NCBI RefSeq assembly: GCF_000003815.2 | Contig: NC_049980.1 | Location: 13,810,638-13,874,637 of the forward strand | Reading direction: 5' to 3' | DNA: 64,000 nucleotides | Source: Branchiostoma floridae | Taxonomy: Eukaryota; Chordata; Leptocardii; Amphioxiformes; Branchiostomatidae | Shown: positions 1-11,949 of the stretch, in pieces | Layout of the letters: each line of letters opens with the position of its first letter | Position numbering within the stretch: the stretch's first letter is position 1 | Position numbers and translations under genes: made by a program | The notes under the pieces: generated by a model | The model's database searches: none | Told to the model about the DNA's origin: nothing | Seen by the model: the letters and a program-made list of their open reading frames with translations, nothing else

Positions 1-370
1 GCGCATAACATTTATCTGTGTGTTGTAGCACAGATATATGCAAACGATATATAGTCTTTATTGAGACACGACAAAAGTACATATTACTAGCAGTTTGGCC
101 AAACAGAGGAGGTCATAAGAGGTCACCACGTAACTGAAGGCCAGGCTGAGGCGAAAAAGAATGTTGCCAGAGGATTGGATTTTCATTAAAAAAATTTCCT
201 CAATGTTTATCGAAGATTTGAAACTTGAAGATTAAGTCTGATTTGATACAAGGCTAGAATACAGAAATTTTGTTTTTATTTAGACCGCAACTGCTTTAGC
301 GAGCCAGCTGTATTTTTCTTTCAGCTCCAGACAGGTAGAATATAATCTCTTTTTAAAAATCAGGTGAGGA

Positions 371-482
371 AATAACTCCTTTGGCCGGCCGACTCCTCCA
401 GCGTACTAAAGATTAACTCTATTTGTCCAATTTCTACTATTAGACTACTGATTACCGATCCTAGGAGCCTGGTAAAGGATAG
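371..482. repeat. Half copy of MITE-like hairpin family
   Basis: Matches the right halves of the elements at 1367-1583 and 13163-13468, sharing ATTTGTCCAATTTCTACTA and a GAGCCTGGTA-type end. The left arm is missing here. Confidence 0.55.
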
Positions 483-624
483 CGGGAGCGAGTTGAATAT
501 TCTCGCGAACTTGCAGGCCTGTAGGCCGATTTGAGCTTTTATGAATAAACAATGATTCAAACAAACAAACAAACAACCACACACACAATTGGGTCCGAAA
601 TTCAGCGCGACCGCGTGCGTCTCT

Positions 625-825
625 GCTCTCCAAGCAGTGTTAGGCTCCGGCTGTTTTTTAACATTTTTTTAGTCATTTTTATCGGGATTTCTATTTTGTA
701 TTGTATCTTGTGTTGTCAAACCCTAACAACAATGCAAGATACACTACAAAATAGAAAGCCCGATAAAAACCGACTGAAAAAAGTTTTTAAAAACAGCCGG
801 ATCCTAACCTCTGCTAGGAGAGTAG
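625..825. repeat. Hairpin element with long inverted arms (MITE-like)
   Basis: Left arm TAGGCTCCGGCTGTTTTTTA is mirrored by the right arm ending AAAACAGCCGGATCCTA. Arms of more than 70 bases surround a short centre, including TTTTTATCGGG.TTTCTATTTTG on one side and its complement on the other. Fragments of the same family appear near 27050-27110 and 48130-48220. Confidence 0.7.
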
Positions 826-897
826 TGCGACTCCCAGTCGGCTGAAATGGATGGGCGAGCCAGAGCATTAAAAAACAGATTGGTAGTAGTATATTAT

Positions 898-1340
898 CAG
901 ATATATATATGTGTAAATCACATAAACATGGTCCAAAAATTACAGATATATATGATTTTCTACACATATATGTGTGCTGTGAAGAACAGATATATATATA
1001 TGTGACTCTATACACATTATGNNNNNNNNNNNNNNNNNNNNNNNNNNNNNNNNNNNNNNNNNNNNNNNNNNNNNNNNNNNNNNNNNNNNNNNNNNNNNNN
1101 NNNNNNNNNNNNNNNNNNNNNNNNNNNNNNNNNNNNNNNNNNNNNNNNNNAATTACACATATGTATCTGTTTTGCACGCAGACATATGTGTGTGCTGAAG
1201 CGCATATATATCTGTGTCCTGTGGCAGACATATGTGCTGCAGCAGTTACACATACATCTGCCTGCAAATCATACATATATGTGCTTCACCACGCACATAT
1301 GTCTATGTTTTGTAGCACAGATATATGTGATATATTTAAC
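898..1340. repeat. Diverged array of ACATATATGTG palindromes, interrupted by gap
   Basis: CACATATGT, AGACATATGTG, GCATATATATC, ACATATATGTG and similar near-palindromes recur every 24-38 bases, linked by GCAG/CTGTG spacers. The same spacer occurs at the window start (15-40). This explains the TACATAT-rich open frames on both strands, which are not genes. Confidence 0.65.
1022..1150. other. Assembly gap (129 N)
   Basis: Run of N inside a diverged ACATATATGTG-rich array; the gap probably reflects collapse of the repeat. Confidence 0.99.
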
Positions 1341-1366
1341 ATTGATGCAAGTTTGGTACCACAGTC

Positions 1367-1583
1367 TAGTCTATACCAGACTCCATAGGTCGCTGGCCGG
1401 AAAACCATAGGATGGAACAAATATAGGTAAACCGGCCAGAGAAGTACAGCCGGCTAGGGAACAGCTTGCGACCTACGGAGGAAATGATTGTTCTGGCCGG
1501 CTGACTCCCCTAGTGTAGTAATACTCTATTTGTCCAATTGCTACATTTAGACCACCGATCTACGAAGCCTGGTAGAGGCTAAC
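1367..1583. repeat. MITE-like hairpin element
   Basis: Terminal inverted repeats: TAGTCTATACCAGACTCCAT at the left, complementary to the end GAAGCCTGGTAGAGGCTAAC at the right. Inner arms contain ACAAATAT / ATTTGTCCAATT and CCGGCCAGA / TCTGGCCGG. Same family as 13163-13468. Confidence 0.65.
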
Positions 1584-2126
1584 CTTGGTCCTCACCACAC
1601 CGTTGCCGCATACTTTAACATTGGACTAACATGACGATATTTTCTATGATCATTGGTGACGACAAAAGACAAACGGTTGGAGTGTTTGCAGCCCAAACGT
1701 ATAATTATATGATACATATACGTATATATGATTTGCAGCACACACCAATTTTGCAGATGATGTCTTTATTTGCAAAGTTTCCAATTAAAGTTAATCTCAC
1801 TCTCTTCATGTTCTAAAGTCACACAATTATGCAAAGTAGATCATTCTTTGCATATGTAGCGTGAGCTTATATCCATCATCACTTAAGCTATGAAAATACA
1901 AATAGTTATGAAGATTTGTCAAACATTTCTGGAGTTCTACCCTTCAATTTCTCAAACAAAACAGGGGACCTAAGCCGACGCCAATTCTTTACGACTAGTA
2001 AGAGCTTTCTACTTTAAAGAATCATGACCATAGCTTGTGACAGTAATAATTTTCAGAAATTTATGACTGAGTTATCATGTATGTAAATATGTGAGTGGGT
2101 CTGTGTGCGTAATTATGTGTGTGTGT

Positions 2127-2545
2127 GTAAAGCGAAACATATAAGAACGTGACATACTATATATATGTGTGTCTGTGTGCGCAAGTGTGTGTGTGAAGCT
2201 GAAACAAATGAGTGTGTACTTTTAAAGCTGAAATATATATTGGTGTCCTACCATGTATATGTGTATGAGTATAGAGAAACATATAAGAGCGTGTGCTTCG
2301 ATGTGTATGTGTATGTGTGCAGACGAACATATATGTGCTTGTCCTACCATATATATGTGTGTGTGTAATGCTGAAGATATATGAGTGTGTCCTACCATGT
2401 ATATGTGTATGTGTATAGAGAAACATATAAGAGCGTGTGCTTCGATGTGTTATGTGTATGTGTGCAGACGAACATATATGTGTTTGTCCTACCAGATATA
2501 TATGTGTGTGTAAAGCTGAAGACATATGAGTGTGTTAATCGATGC
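2127..2545. repeat. 144-base tandem repeat, about three copies
   Basis: AGCGAAACATATAAGA recurs near 2128, 2272 and 2416, with GTGCTTCGATGTG and CAGACGAACATATATGTG in the later units. Each unit is itself rich in TATATGTGTG. The copies near 2272 and 2416 are the closest. Confidence 0.7.
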
Positions 2546-4240
2546 CTTATATATGAGGAAATCCTTGTCTTTATATGTAAGTAATTTTGCAACACTTGGC
2601 CCCCAATAGAAATACACTTGACAAAACCTTCCTCACACCACCCAGTAAGCATTGATAACCACATGTAGTCGTTTAAAAAGTCAAGACAACAGTCAAAGAA
2701 GTGGCAGCGTATTTTAAAGCTTCGATGTATTGTATATAATTAACGTTATATACCTTCTTTAGCTGTGCCCGAAGCATAGGTAGCAACGTTGCACACGGAA
2801 CCATTTTGTAAAACGTCAATAAAACGTGTTAAGGTAAAGACTTAAACAGTTTTATTTATGGCTTTCCTTCCTTTCTACCAGCAGCATACATTACTTCTAA
2901 ATGTATTCTTTTCACAAGCGTGACCGTATGTACAAGACCCACTATTGACACGGTTCTGAAGTCTACACTACGCAGAACAGTCCAAATGCTAAAACCAGGC
3001 AACGAGTAACAGGTCATACGGGTTGACAAATTTGCTATCCAGATAATGTCGCCACCCGTTTTTCTTCTACAAATATACAACCCAGCCGTGGACACGGGCT
3101 AGCCACAGCGCAGACACACTCACAATCACAACCTTTATGGTCACCTGAAGTACTGTTTAGATCTACACAACGTTTGACAGGAGAAAATTAAAGTCTGTTC
3201 AATAGATGTTCGTCATGTTTGCAAGTCTCGTGATAAATGGTTTAGCAGCAGACAAGGCAAACATACTAACTGAGCTGTATCGAAGGGACTGTGGCCTAAT
3301 TAATGCACACAATAAAATTACTATACAAACTATCCTGATCGGCTTGACACGTCTTTTAGGTATCATTTCATTCACTAAAGTGATAAGACCCAACGAGAAG
3401 AATGACCTTATTGAAAGGGGTATTAACCTGCTCTTTGTGCTGATAGTATGGTGTGTCCGGTGCTTATTTCGTTAGGAGATTTTATTTTCGAAAGGATTAT
3501 AGATAATGAAACATGATCTGGCAGAGCAAAATAGAAGAATGTGAAAAGAAAACACACCTAGCATGCACGACAAAGGTCTGTGGACTTAGCAACCCACATT
3601 CAATTTGTGATATGTCCTGGCCGAGGCATCGACTTGTTCGCTTGTGTCATGCTGGACCATAGACAGGAACTGTTCTGTACAATATTTAAAGCTTTCCATC
3701 AGCAGCTGCGACCGCTGAGCCACCAAATTTTGTACACATCTCTCGACGATTTTGGGGGGGGGGGTCTTATTTTTGTACAGATCTCTCAGAGATTTTTTTC
3801 CCCTCTTTTTTTCACGTTTTGTGCAGTTTTGTTGTCGTTGAAATCATATTCTTACATCCTGACTATCATCTTCCAAGTATGAAATGACGGGTTACACAAG
3901 TTAAGTTTTGGTCGCGGTACGGTCGCTCAGCAGCAATCGCCGTCTAATGAGGGGGCCGACCAGAGTCTCTACTTTCTACAATCATTACCATTTCCTAATT
4001 ATTTGTTTCATATTTCATTTATCAAACATTTTCAACCGGCTGGTTCTGTAATTGCAGCTAGAAAATTCTGCGATATCAAAATAATACAAACAACCTACAT
4101 TGAATGTGACCATGCGGTGGCCGCGAACACAGGGCCAAGGATTTCTACTTTCAGAACCACATTGAAGAGCTATGCACTTACTCGTCTCTAACGCAGCCCA
4201 GTAACTGCAAAGTAAGACAATCTCTATCATCATACCTGCA
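2546..4240. other. Intergenic, no gene recognised
   Basis: Only short open frames without homology or splice support. A G11 tract lies near 3757-3768. Nothing else stands out. Confidence 0.5.
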
Positions 4241-4259
4241 TCAAGTACAGAGTGGACCT

Positions 4260-4370
4260 TACTTCTCGTCCATAATTCGAGACTGGACGATAATTCTAGA
4301 CTAAAATTCTTCCATGATTCCAGACAGGACGAGAATTCTACACTAGAATTCTAGACTAACGTTGCATCAT
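4260..4370. repeat. Short inverted/direct repeat around AATTCTAGACTA
   Basis: GATAATTCTAGACTAAAATT, GAATTCTACACTAGAATTCTAG and related pieces repeat in both orientations within about 100 bases. Confidence 0.45.
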
Positions 4371-4682
4371 ATATAAAGTTGCATCCTTACATGTACATAG
4401 CGTCAATTCAACCAAGACGTACAAGCAAGACAAAAATCCAGGAACCGTACCTCTCTCCGGCACGGTACACTGCTCCTGTAGTACCGTTACACGGCATGAA
4501 CCATATCACCTGTCGCGCAACTCCAGGTTCTTTCATGGGAAAACGTCTTAGGACTCTTAACGCCTCTCGAGTCGCAAATCTGAAGTAGTAATTCTGTACA
4601 GCGTGGTCTATCCCTGTCTCAAGTTGTCGTCCTAATTACCTTTGAAAGACTGTTGTCTTAACCACATCCAAAACGTATCACG

Positions 4683-5120
4683 CTTACAAGACTCCTCCCC
4701 TAACGTCGGGCCGGTGATTGACAGCTGATACAGGTAGTGCAAAGATGTCCAACGACCTGCTTGACTGACAACAGTTCAGTTGGTACAACTAAGCTGTAGG
4801 AATTTTGGGAAGTCTTAACCACGTACGTATCTGACTTACAAGACTCCTCCCCTAACATTGCATGACTGACAGCTGTTACAGGTGGTACAAAGATGTCTAA
4901 CGACCTGCTTGACTGACAAGAAACAGTTCAGTTGGTACCACTAATCTGTAATAGTTTTGTGAAGTTATCTCAACCACGTCAAAAGAGTTGTGAGTATCAG
5001 GCTTACAAGACTCCTCCCCTAAAACTGGATGACTGACAACTGATACAGGTGGTACAATGATGTCCAACGACCTGCTTGGCTGACAGGAAACAGTTCAGTT
5101 AATACCACTAAGCTACAGGC
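4683..5120. repeat. Tandem repeat, three copies of about 150-167 bases
   Basis: CTTACAAGACTCCTCCCCTA starts at 4683, 4835 and 5002; each copy continues through TGTCCAACGACCTGCTTG (or a close variant) and CAGTTCAGTT. The spacing differs (152 and 167) through indels near the AAGCTGTAGG end. Confidence 0.8.
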
Positions 5121-5315
5121 GGACACGCTTGTGAATGTTAAAGGTTCCATGGCGTGAAGAATGTTGGTAGTTACGGGCCGACGCTTGACCCATATAAACC
5201 AATCCTTTGAAGGAATAATATTCAAGCATGTCCATGTGTTCCTCCGAGTCTTTGGAAAGTCAATATGAAGGAATGTACACACAAACATGAATGATATCAC
5301 CGATTGTCACTAAAA

Positions 5316-5425
5316 GGCGGTAATGTAGCTTAGTTGTTTAAGGTTGTTCACTTAGAATCCAAAGGTTCTGGGTTCGAATCCCAATCTCAATTGCATGCCC
5401 TTGGGAAATGAGTGCCCCCTCCATC
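5316..5425 (+). repeat. tRNA-derived SINE fragment
   Basis: TAGCTTAGTTGTTTAAGG resembles an RNA polymerase III A box and GGTTCGAATCCC is a perfect B box, spaced as in a tRNA. The CCTTGGGAAA that follows resembles the tail of tRNA-derived SINEs. The cloverleaf is degenerate, so a functional tRNA is unlikely. Confidence 0.55.
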
Positions 5426-5429
5426 GAAT

Positions 5430-8400
5430 CAGGTGAAAACGATGCTGTGATTTACAGATTATGCGAATAACAAAAATATTCTTGTACATCATAGACAGAA
5501 GTGAACAGCCATAATACATCCTCTTGTCGAGTTCTGGGATTTTCCTTGCAAAACCAATCAGCAAAGTAGTGTCAACGACTTTCTTATCTTCAACTATACA
5601 AGCGAGGAGTCATTGACAGAATTAGCATTACATCCATTTATAATAGATCGTTCGACAGATCATTTATAGTGCGTTGCAAGATAGCCGATCCACTTTACAG
5701 TAAAGAACCTACAATCCCCTTGCCTTCCCCAAACAACAGTAGTCAAAAGAAACATTTTCAACTGATACTGGTGTTTCAAAGTTATGCCGTAGAGACCTAG
5801 CCTGGAATCCATTCTATTGTAGCTCCGGTTCAAGGATGGCTACCTCGCAGGTGAGCGATCAACAGCTAGAATAGCTTGGATACCAGGGTAGTAGCTATAG
5901 AGAACAACCGGTTGCAGGGTTGTAGTAAATGTTGTAGTTATACTGCTACTCGCTAGGCAACACAAAAGGAGCTGTCCCTTCTCTAAGACTATATGTGGAA
6001 CCCACCAGCGACATATGCAGAGCAGCAAACAAATGATTTTATTCGTCAAGCATACACGGGCTTTTGTAATAGTTAGCAACAATGGCATACGACCGACTTC
6101 CGATGTTAACTAATGAGAATTTCAGCCAACCTGAGCAAACACTATGACTACATAAGCGTGGGAGGGACATGTGTTTTCTCTCAAAGCAACAACATATTAA
6201 CACATGTTTCTTTTCTACGGCGAAGCTATTAAAGCCTTCTAAGCAGGTAGTCGAACCGCGAAGCGTGGCTGCCGTATTTAGAACAAGAATGTTTTGGACA
6301 TTTTAAGTGACATAAAACACACCCTGCGCGGTGTACAATGAAAACAGTCTCTACTTCCTTAAGAAAACTGGGTCTTATGTCTGAAGGCGCTTTGCGCGCG
6401 GGACTTTTTTGTAGTTCAATGACTTTGTAAGTGTTCAGCTTTGCAGGACCAACTGAAAGGAGTGTTCGACAAACAGGGTCGATAGAAGTGCTACAATGTT
6501 TATTATAAAACGTGTTTTTAATGTTGCACAACCAATTTATAATCTGAGGTTTGTGCGATATTTGTTATAAAACATTACGCCGCTGTGGTAGACTCTTGTA
6601 ACGTCACACTTCATGGTATAAGCTTGTGTAATATAAACATCAGAAGTGCCTAACCACCCCAAAACATGTACTAACGTAACGGCTACAACTCAGGATACAA
6701 CAATGGATATTCCTGCCCTTCTCATTTTTACCAACGTGCTTTCGTGTTTACGAGTTAACTGAATATTACGATTATAGTACTGTTTATAGTACAGCAACCA
6801 AGGCCACTTGAAAGCTGTGAAACCCATGTCGCTTCTGTCTGACTTCAGGTCCTACTAAGAACATAGTCATATTCGTCGTCCGATCGTCTTACGATAGCAA
6901 ATTGAAGGCATTCTGTCGTGAATGTTCTGTACAAAATTGAACTGTCGTGCTACAGACAAGGCAGCCTTAGATCCTTGTCGCTGGTTGTTTCTCTTGAAAA
7001 TCATACAACATCAAAATCGTACGACAACCTACGACATGTGACCATATACACTGTAACCATGACTCACCGTCCTCTGCTTATCGCTACTCTTCAAGGTCTG
7101 TGGAACGGTACCCGTGGTTTAAAAGGTCAACCACCGCGTCATGACGTAGTCCGAGAAACATGGGTCTATTTGTTTCACTGGACATTCCCACAGCGTCTTT
7201 CACAACCAATGAAAGCAGTGACAACCATAGGTGGGGCAAGCAACCCATGTCTTGAAAGGATTCCGAAGAAAGATCCGACTGAGGGAGAGACTTTTGACTG
7301 AGCTGTATGGCTGCGTCATACATGAGAATTTAACCGTGGCCGTCCTTACACAAAAGGGGTGGGTGCTTGAGTAGAGGTTTGGGGACTATCAGTTTTCAGA
7401 TCCCTTGTGTGATAGGGGTTACTGAGGATATGGTTATGGGTTACAGTAACACGTCGTAAGTTAAGTCACCCCAAGAAACGGACAGGTTGATCTTGTAGCA
7501 ATACACTAAAATCTTAATGTAAAAAAGGGGGAATAAAGGGAAACCAACACACCCATCCCAACTGTAATTATCTGAAGAGACATTTCCATTTTGTTAACAA
7601 TTTAATTCATATTTTACATTGAGAAATGCAGTATAGCTAGATATTGTCCGAATTCTTTTAAGTTGCTAAGATGTACTGCTGACGCCGAAGATGATTAAGG
7701 ACATTCATATTAATAAAGAATTCGAAGTCTTATCTTCGAAGTTGTCAAATTTTTCATAGTTTGTTGTTTGCTCATTAGAGCGATCCTGGCTGTCCCTTAT
7801 AATTAGCAGTTCAACCAATGATAGCATGGAAATTAGCGGTTCGATCAATGAGTGGCTGCATTTCAACAAATATTTGCATTTTCATGTTGTTGTTTTTTAC
7901 ATTTCTACGTTTTGATGGAGGTACAAAACGCCACGGGATCGCCATAGATACGTCAGCACAGATAATGTGTGACTCAGAAAACGTGTTAGATATCAGCCTG
8001 GAGTAAATAGGAGTTGCGGCGTAGAGTTTTGACACATGCACACACCTTAATTTATGATTATAACAGTTTTCCGTTTGTGCACATGTGGTTGAACATCACT
8101 TTTTAGTACACAACTGACTGCCTCTAACGTTGGTGCAAAGAAAAATCTTGGCGAGCAGCAGTATTCACCTCGAACTATGTTGTAACAAATGAAGGGTATT
8201 AGTATTAGTAGTGCATTATGTAATGTACCTGGCCAAACCAACGCACCTGGAGGATTATCAATAAGTCTTCGACAAACATACTTTTCGCACCGAGGTAGAG
8301 AGCGCCTTACCTTTCTTTCTTTCCAAATGTTGGTAACAATAACACTAATACTGTTGAAGTGGTAGTTAGCACTCTGTTTGCACATTTTGCACTGAACGTT

Positions 8401-9750
8401 ATAAAGAAGTGTATACATCCGTTCTCAGATCCGTATACCACCCATCGGAATGTGCTCGGAGTCCACACCTAACGATGCAAACAAGCTAACGTAGCTGGGC
8501 GCCCAAACAGGACTTCAGACATCGGTAAATACCTGGGGAATGTCCAAATCACCATTCCACGGGGATCAGGGTCAATGTAGTGGTGGTTAATTACCGCTGT
8601 GATCCAGGTGGCCAGGATAAGGAGGATTTCTTCATCCTAATCGATCTCATTTAGAAGTCGAATCCACCAAAAGATTTGACGTCGTTGTTTCGATACAACA
8701 CATAACATATCTGAGTATACGGTATACGTCTTGTCTTGACTTCGTATTAATTGAACCATCTTAGATTTATCTTGACATCAATGACATATCAATTTCACAT
8801 TTTTGGTTAAGAACTTGGTAGCTCCAAATTCTCGTCCAGCCACTGACGAAAATCTTCAAGATACTGTCTGAGACGTCTGTCTGCCTACCCTAACCAGTTG
8901 CTTGAGTAACTGTTACCTTGCGTACAAGTATCAATGTCTGAAACATATAAGTCCTGTATAGATATTAAGTATTAAGTTTCTTTTTATGTCGTCTGAAGAC
9001 AGAATCCGATACACATGTACAAGCCTACCTCCGCGACTGTGGCAGAACTGGATTCAGTATTGAGTCTATTGACTGTGCTGTTGGAATATTTGCGAAGTCA
9101 ACGTTGGTCTCGTTACTGTGTTAAAGTCATATCTTCACGCTAGTTGTGAGATCAAACGTAAAAGTAGGGAGCCATATTCACTTTGTATGATATCTCGGTA
9201 CTGTGAAAAAAAGTACTCACGTACATGTGTAGAATCGTAGGTACAGTAGGAAGTCAGCTCTTCTCACGACAACGTTGCCTCGTCGCCTGCGCTCCGACGT
9301 GTTTACCTGTGTCAGGCCTTACTCTTTTGATATATAGATCCCGATGATTGTATCTGGGACGTATCTGACACGCTGGGTCACGTGGTTCCCTTGATGGCAG
9401 GTTACCTTTGTTTGAACAACATGTTAGTGCCGGTCATGCATGACGCCGGCCTCCTGGGGGCGCTGTTACACCGCCGTATTGTTGATGGAACGATCTGTGG
9501 GTGAGACTACCTGGTCATGGGCCGACGACATTGTAAGATAAAGGTCAGATCTGTAAGCCGACTTGCGTCATGAGCTTAATTAAAAAACACCGGTATAATA
9601 TAAGTTTCTTGCAGTTGGAAGGCTCTGTGTACTTTCTCCTATATCCTAATAGGGTCGTTCGAACATAAATTCATTCTTCTTTCTTTGGACGACTGAGTAC
9701 GTGTCGACTGTCGTTTGTGCTTGCACTCGCCCAAAGTTGTACGTCTGACT
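5430..9750. other. Intergenic, no gene recognised
   Basis: I read both strands for conserved motifs and saw none. The longest open frames (for example 6918-7301 and 8047-8418) have no recognisable domain and no matching splice partners. Confidence 0.5.
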
Positions 9751-9769
9751 ATACACAGTTAAGCCTCGA

Positions 9770-10018
9770 CTTTAACCAGACTTGTACGCTCAGTTATGAC
9801 TCTGGTCATACCTGTACGTTTAGCCATGACTCTGACTGTACTTACAAGTACGTTAAGTCATGTCTCTAACCATAAATGTAAGTTAGGCATATATCATCTC
9901 TGACCATACTTGTACGTTAAGCCATGTCTCTAATCGTTTTAACGTTAATTCATGTCTGTATTCATATTTGTACGCTGACTCATGTCTCTACCGTACTTTA
10001 AGTCATGTCTCTGATCCT
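9770..10018. repeat. Minisatellite, unit about 30 bases
   Basis: Diverged copies of CATACTTGTACGTTAAGCC followed by ATGTCTCTGAC recur about eight times. Confidence 0.65.
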
Positions 10019-10785
10019 AGCTTTTCAACTCAGCAGCAGAATCACGTCGCGCAGACTGAACGACTGCAACTAAGAGGTCCCAAACCTTATTTGCGTCGTG
10101 ACGCACACCAGCGCACATCACAAATTGAGGACAAACAAGAAACAAGAAAGTTGGCTACTGCATAGTACTCTCTACGACTTCAAACTCTAAAACATTCACT
10201 TACTTGTGACATTATAGTAGCAGACACTAGCTCTTTTCCAACTCACACGCAAAGTGTTTCGTACAAACTGACGGTTTATTTACGCAGAAAATATATCGGC
10301 AAGAAAGTCGGTACAACCACAAAATCGTACACTACATCATTAGGGATAACGTTACTAAATCTGTACACAATACACGATAAACAGCCGCTAACTTCATGTA
10401 CAAAAGGTACTTGCTTTGAAGCATTGTCAGAACTATATTACTATACTGACGTCACTAAGTTACTCCTCTGGTTGATTATTGTGGCCCGGGCGTGACGCGC
10501 CTCCTAGCTGATTTAGCTAGAAGTACAGTTTCTGAATAGTTTTGATGGGAATAAATGTTCTTATGCTTAATTTGCAGCTTACTACGAGTATCTGTTCTAG
10601 CTCGATAACCATACCATCGGGAGCTCCTTAGTATCTCTACGATGCTGGGAGTGTTGCCCGCCCGCCGTGCCTCGTTTGACGGCAGTAGTCAAGAAAGCTG
10701 GTTGGAAAGATTGACTGTCAGAAAAAGATTTATAGTTATTAGAATTCAATTTCTGAAACACCCCAAAACCATGTACCAATCGACG

Positions 10786-10842
10786 ATATGGTTACCAGGC
10801 TAGAGATGGTTACCATGCTAGAGATGATTACCAGGCTAGCTT
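10786..10842. repeat. 18-base tandem repeat, three copies
   Basis: ATGGTTACCAGGCTAGAG is repeated three times with one or two changes. Confidence 0.75.
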
Positions 10843-11859
10843 GCAATAAGGAAGTTCATGGTTCTGTGTGCATGCGAGGCGAAGTGCATTGTGAGACGTA
10901 AGCAAAACACGTTTGGAAATGTATGAATGTCTGAACTGTTCATAAATCACAACCCTTCACCATTGTCATACATGTACATTTGTATTACCTACACTGCATC
11001 TCGCTGTGTATGGATAGATATTATGAACCGTGATCTCCATTGAAGCAGGCTATGGGATGGTTCTTAGGGACGGACCAGGAAGTGTCTTGGGAGTGGGATC
11101 CGCTCTGTAAAATGTCTGTCGGAAATTCATTCTTCTTAGCTGGTGTAGACCTCCTTTTATACAATGTGACTCCCCACTTCCATAATTCTTCCCAAGGCGC
11201 CCCCTGGTTATAGATGTATTTCTTATTAAAATCTGACATCACAATCTGGTAGAATCAACCGTTAGCTTGCTGTATTGTAATCATTATGGCAGTCGACAAG
11301 TACATTTGCTGTGATTTATATGGCAGTTGGCAGGTCTTTGCTGTGATTGATAAAACAATTTATGTTTCTGAAAGCACTTGTGCATGTGGTGAAACATAGA
11401 TCGGAAGTTCTCTGAATAAGCGAAGCAAACTATAAGATCTTGGCTCACTTTGAGTCAATTTGTAAATGTTAACCGTTTTTGTCTCTTCTGTTGTGCCGAG
11501 CTGTGAGCTTATCAGTAGTGAAGCCGTTGGCTGACACATCTCTCACTGGATATCAGCCCTGTTGATCTAAGTAAGGAGGCACCACAACATCTCTCTCAGT
11601 TTAGTGTTTTTAAGTTCATGTCGGTAGGGACGGACATACTTTTTTCATGGAAACAACACCGGCGTAATTTCTGTGGTTTCTTGCACGATTCGATCTAAAT
11701 GTCAAGAAATCTCATTAACCAGTTCGATCCATAATTCACCGCACACTACCGCCAGAATGTGTCGTTTGCTGTTCACATCTCCTGTCCCATTCACGTATCT
11801 CTAAAACCTTATTCCGTATCCAATCCTGTACCGGGCATGTCATCTGTAGTAGATCTGAG
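10843..11859. other. Region downstream of the Ig-SH3 stop codon
   Basis: Probably includes the 3' UTR of the Ig-SH3 gene. I could not find a convincing polyadenylation signal on the minus strand. Confidence 0.3.
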
Positions 11860-11949
11860 TTACTGTGGCGTGACGGGAGGGAGAGGCGGTTTCTTGGACA
11901 GGGTGCGGTGGCAGGTGTTCAGCTCGGGCAGACTCACGACCTCCTCTGC
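11860..11949 (-). CDS. Exon 9 of Ig-SH3 receptor: C-terminus
   Basis: The last coding exon has 29 codons plus TAA. It contains LSKKPPLPPVTPQ, a class I type motif (KxxPxxP) right at the C-terminus. Acceptor GTTGAAG. No PDZ ligand is evident. The 3' UTR and polyadenylation site were not identified. Confidence 0.8.
   Translation of the reverse strand, partial: AEEVVSLPELNTCHRTLSKKPPLPPVTPQ

Noticed and set aside
716..1388. Open frames reading through the N gap
   Set aside because: They translate N as X and lie on palindromic repeats.
2157..2664. Open frames rich in HTHI or VYVC near the left end
   Set aside because: They follow the 144-base TATATGTG repeat and vanish outside it.
5316..5400. 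Functional tRNA gene
   Set aside because: A and B boxes are present but acceptor and anticodon stems do not pair well; better explained as a SINE.
6918..7301. 127-residue open frame on the plus strand
   Set aside because: No domain, no splice partners, composition like the flanks.
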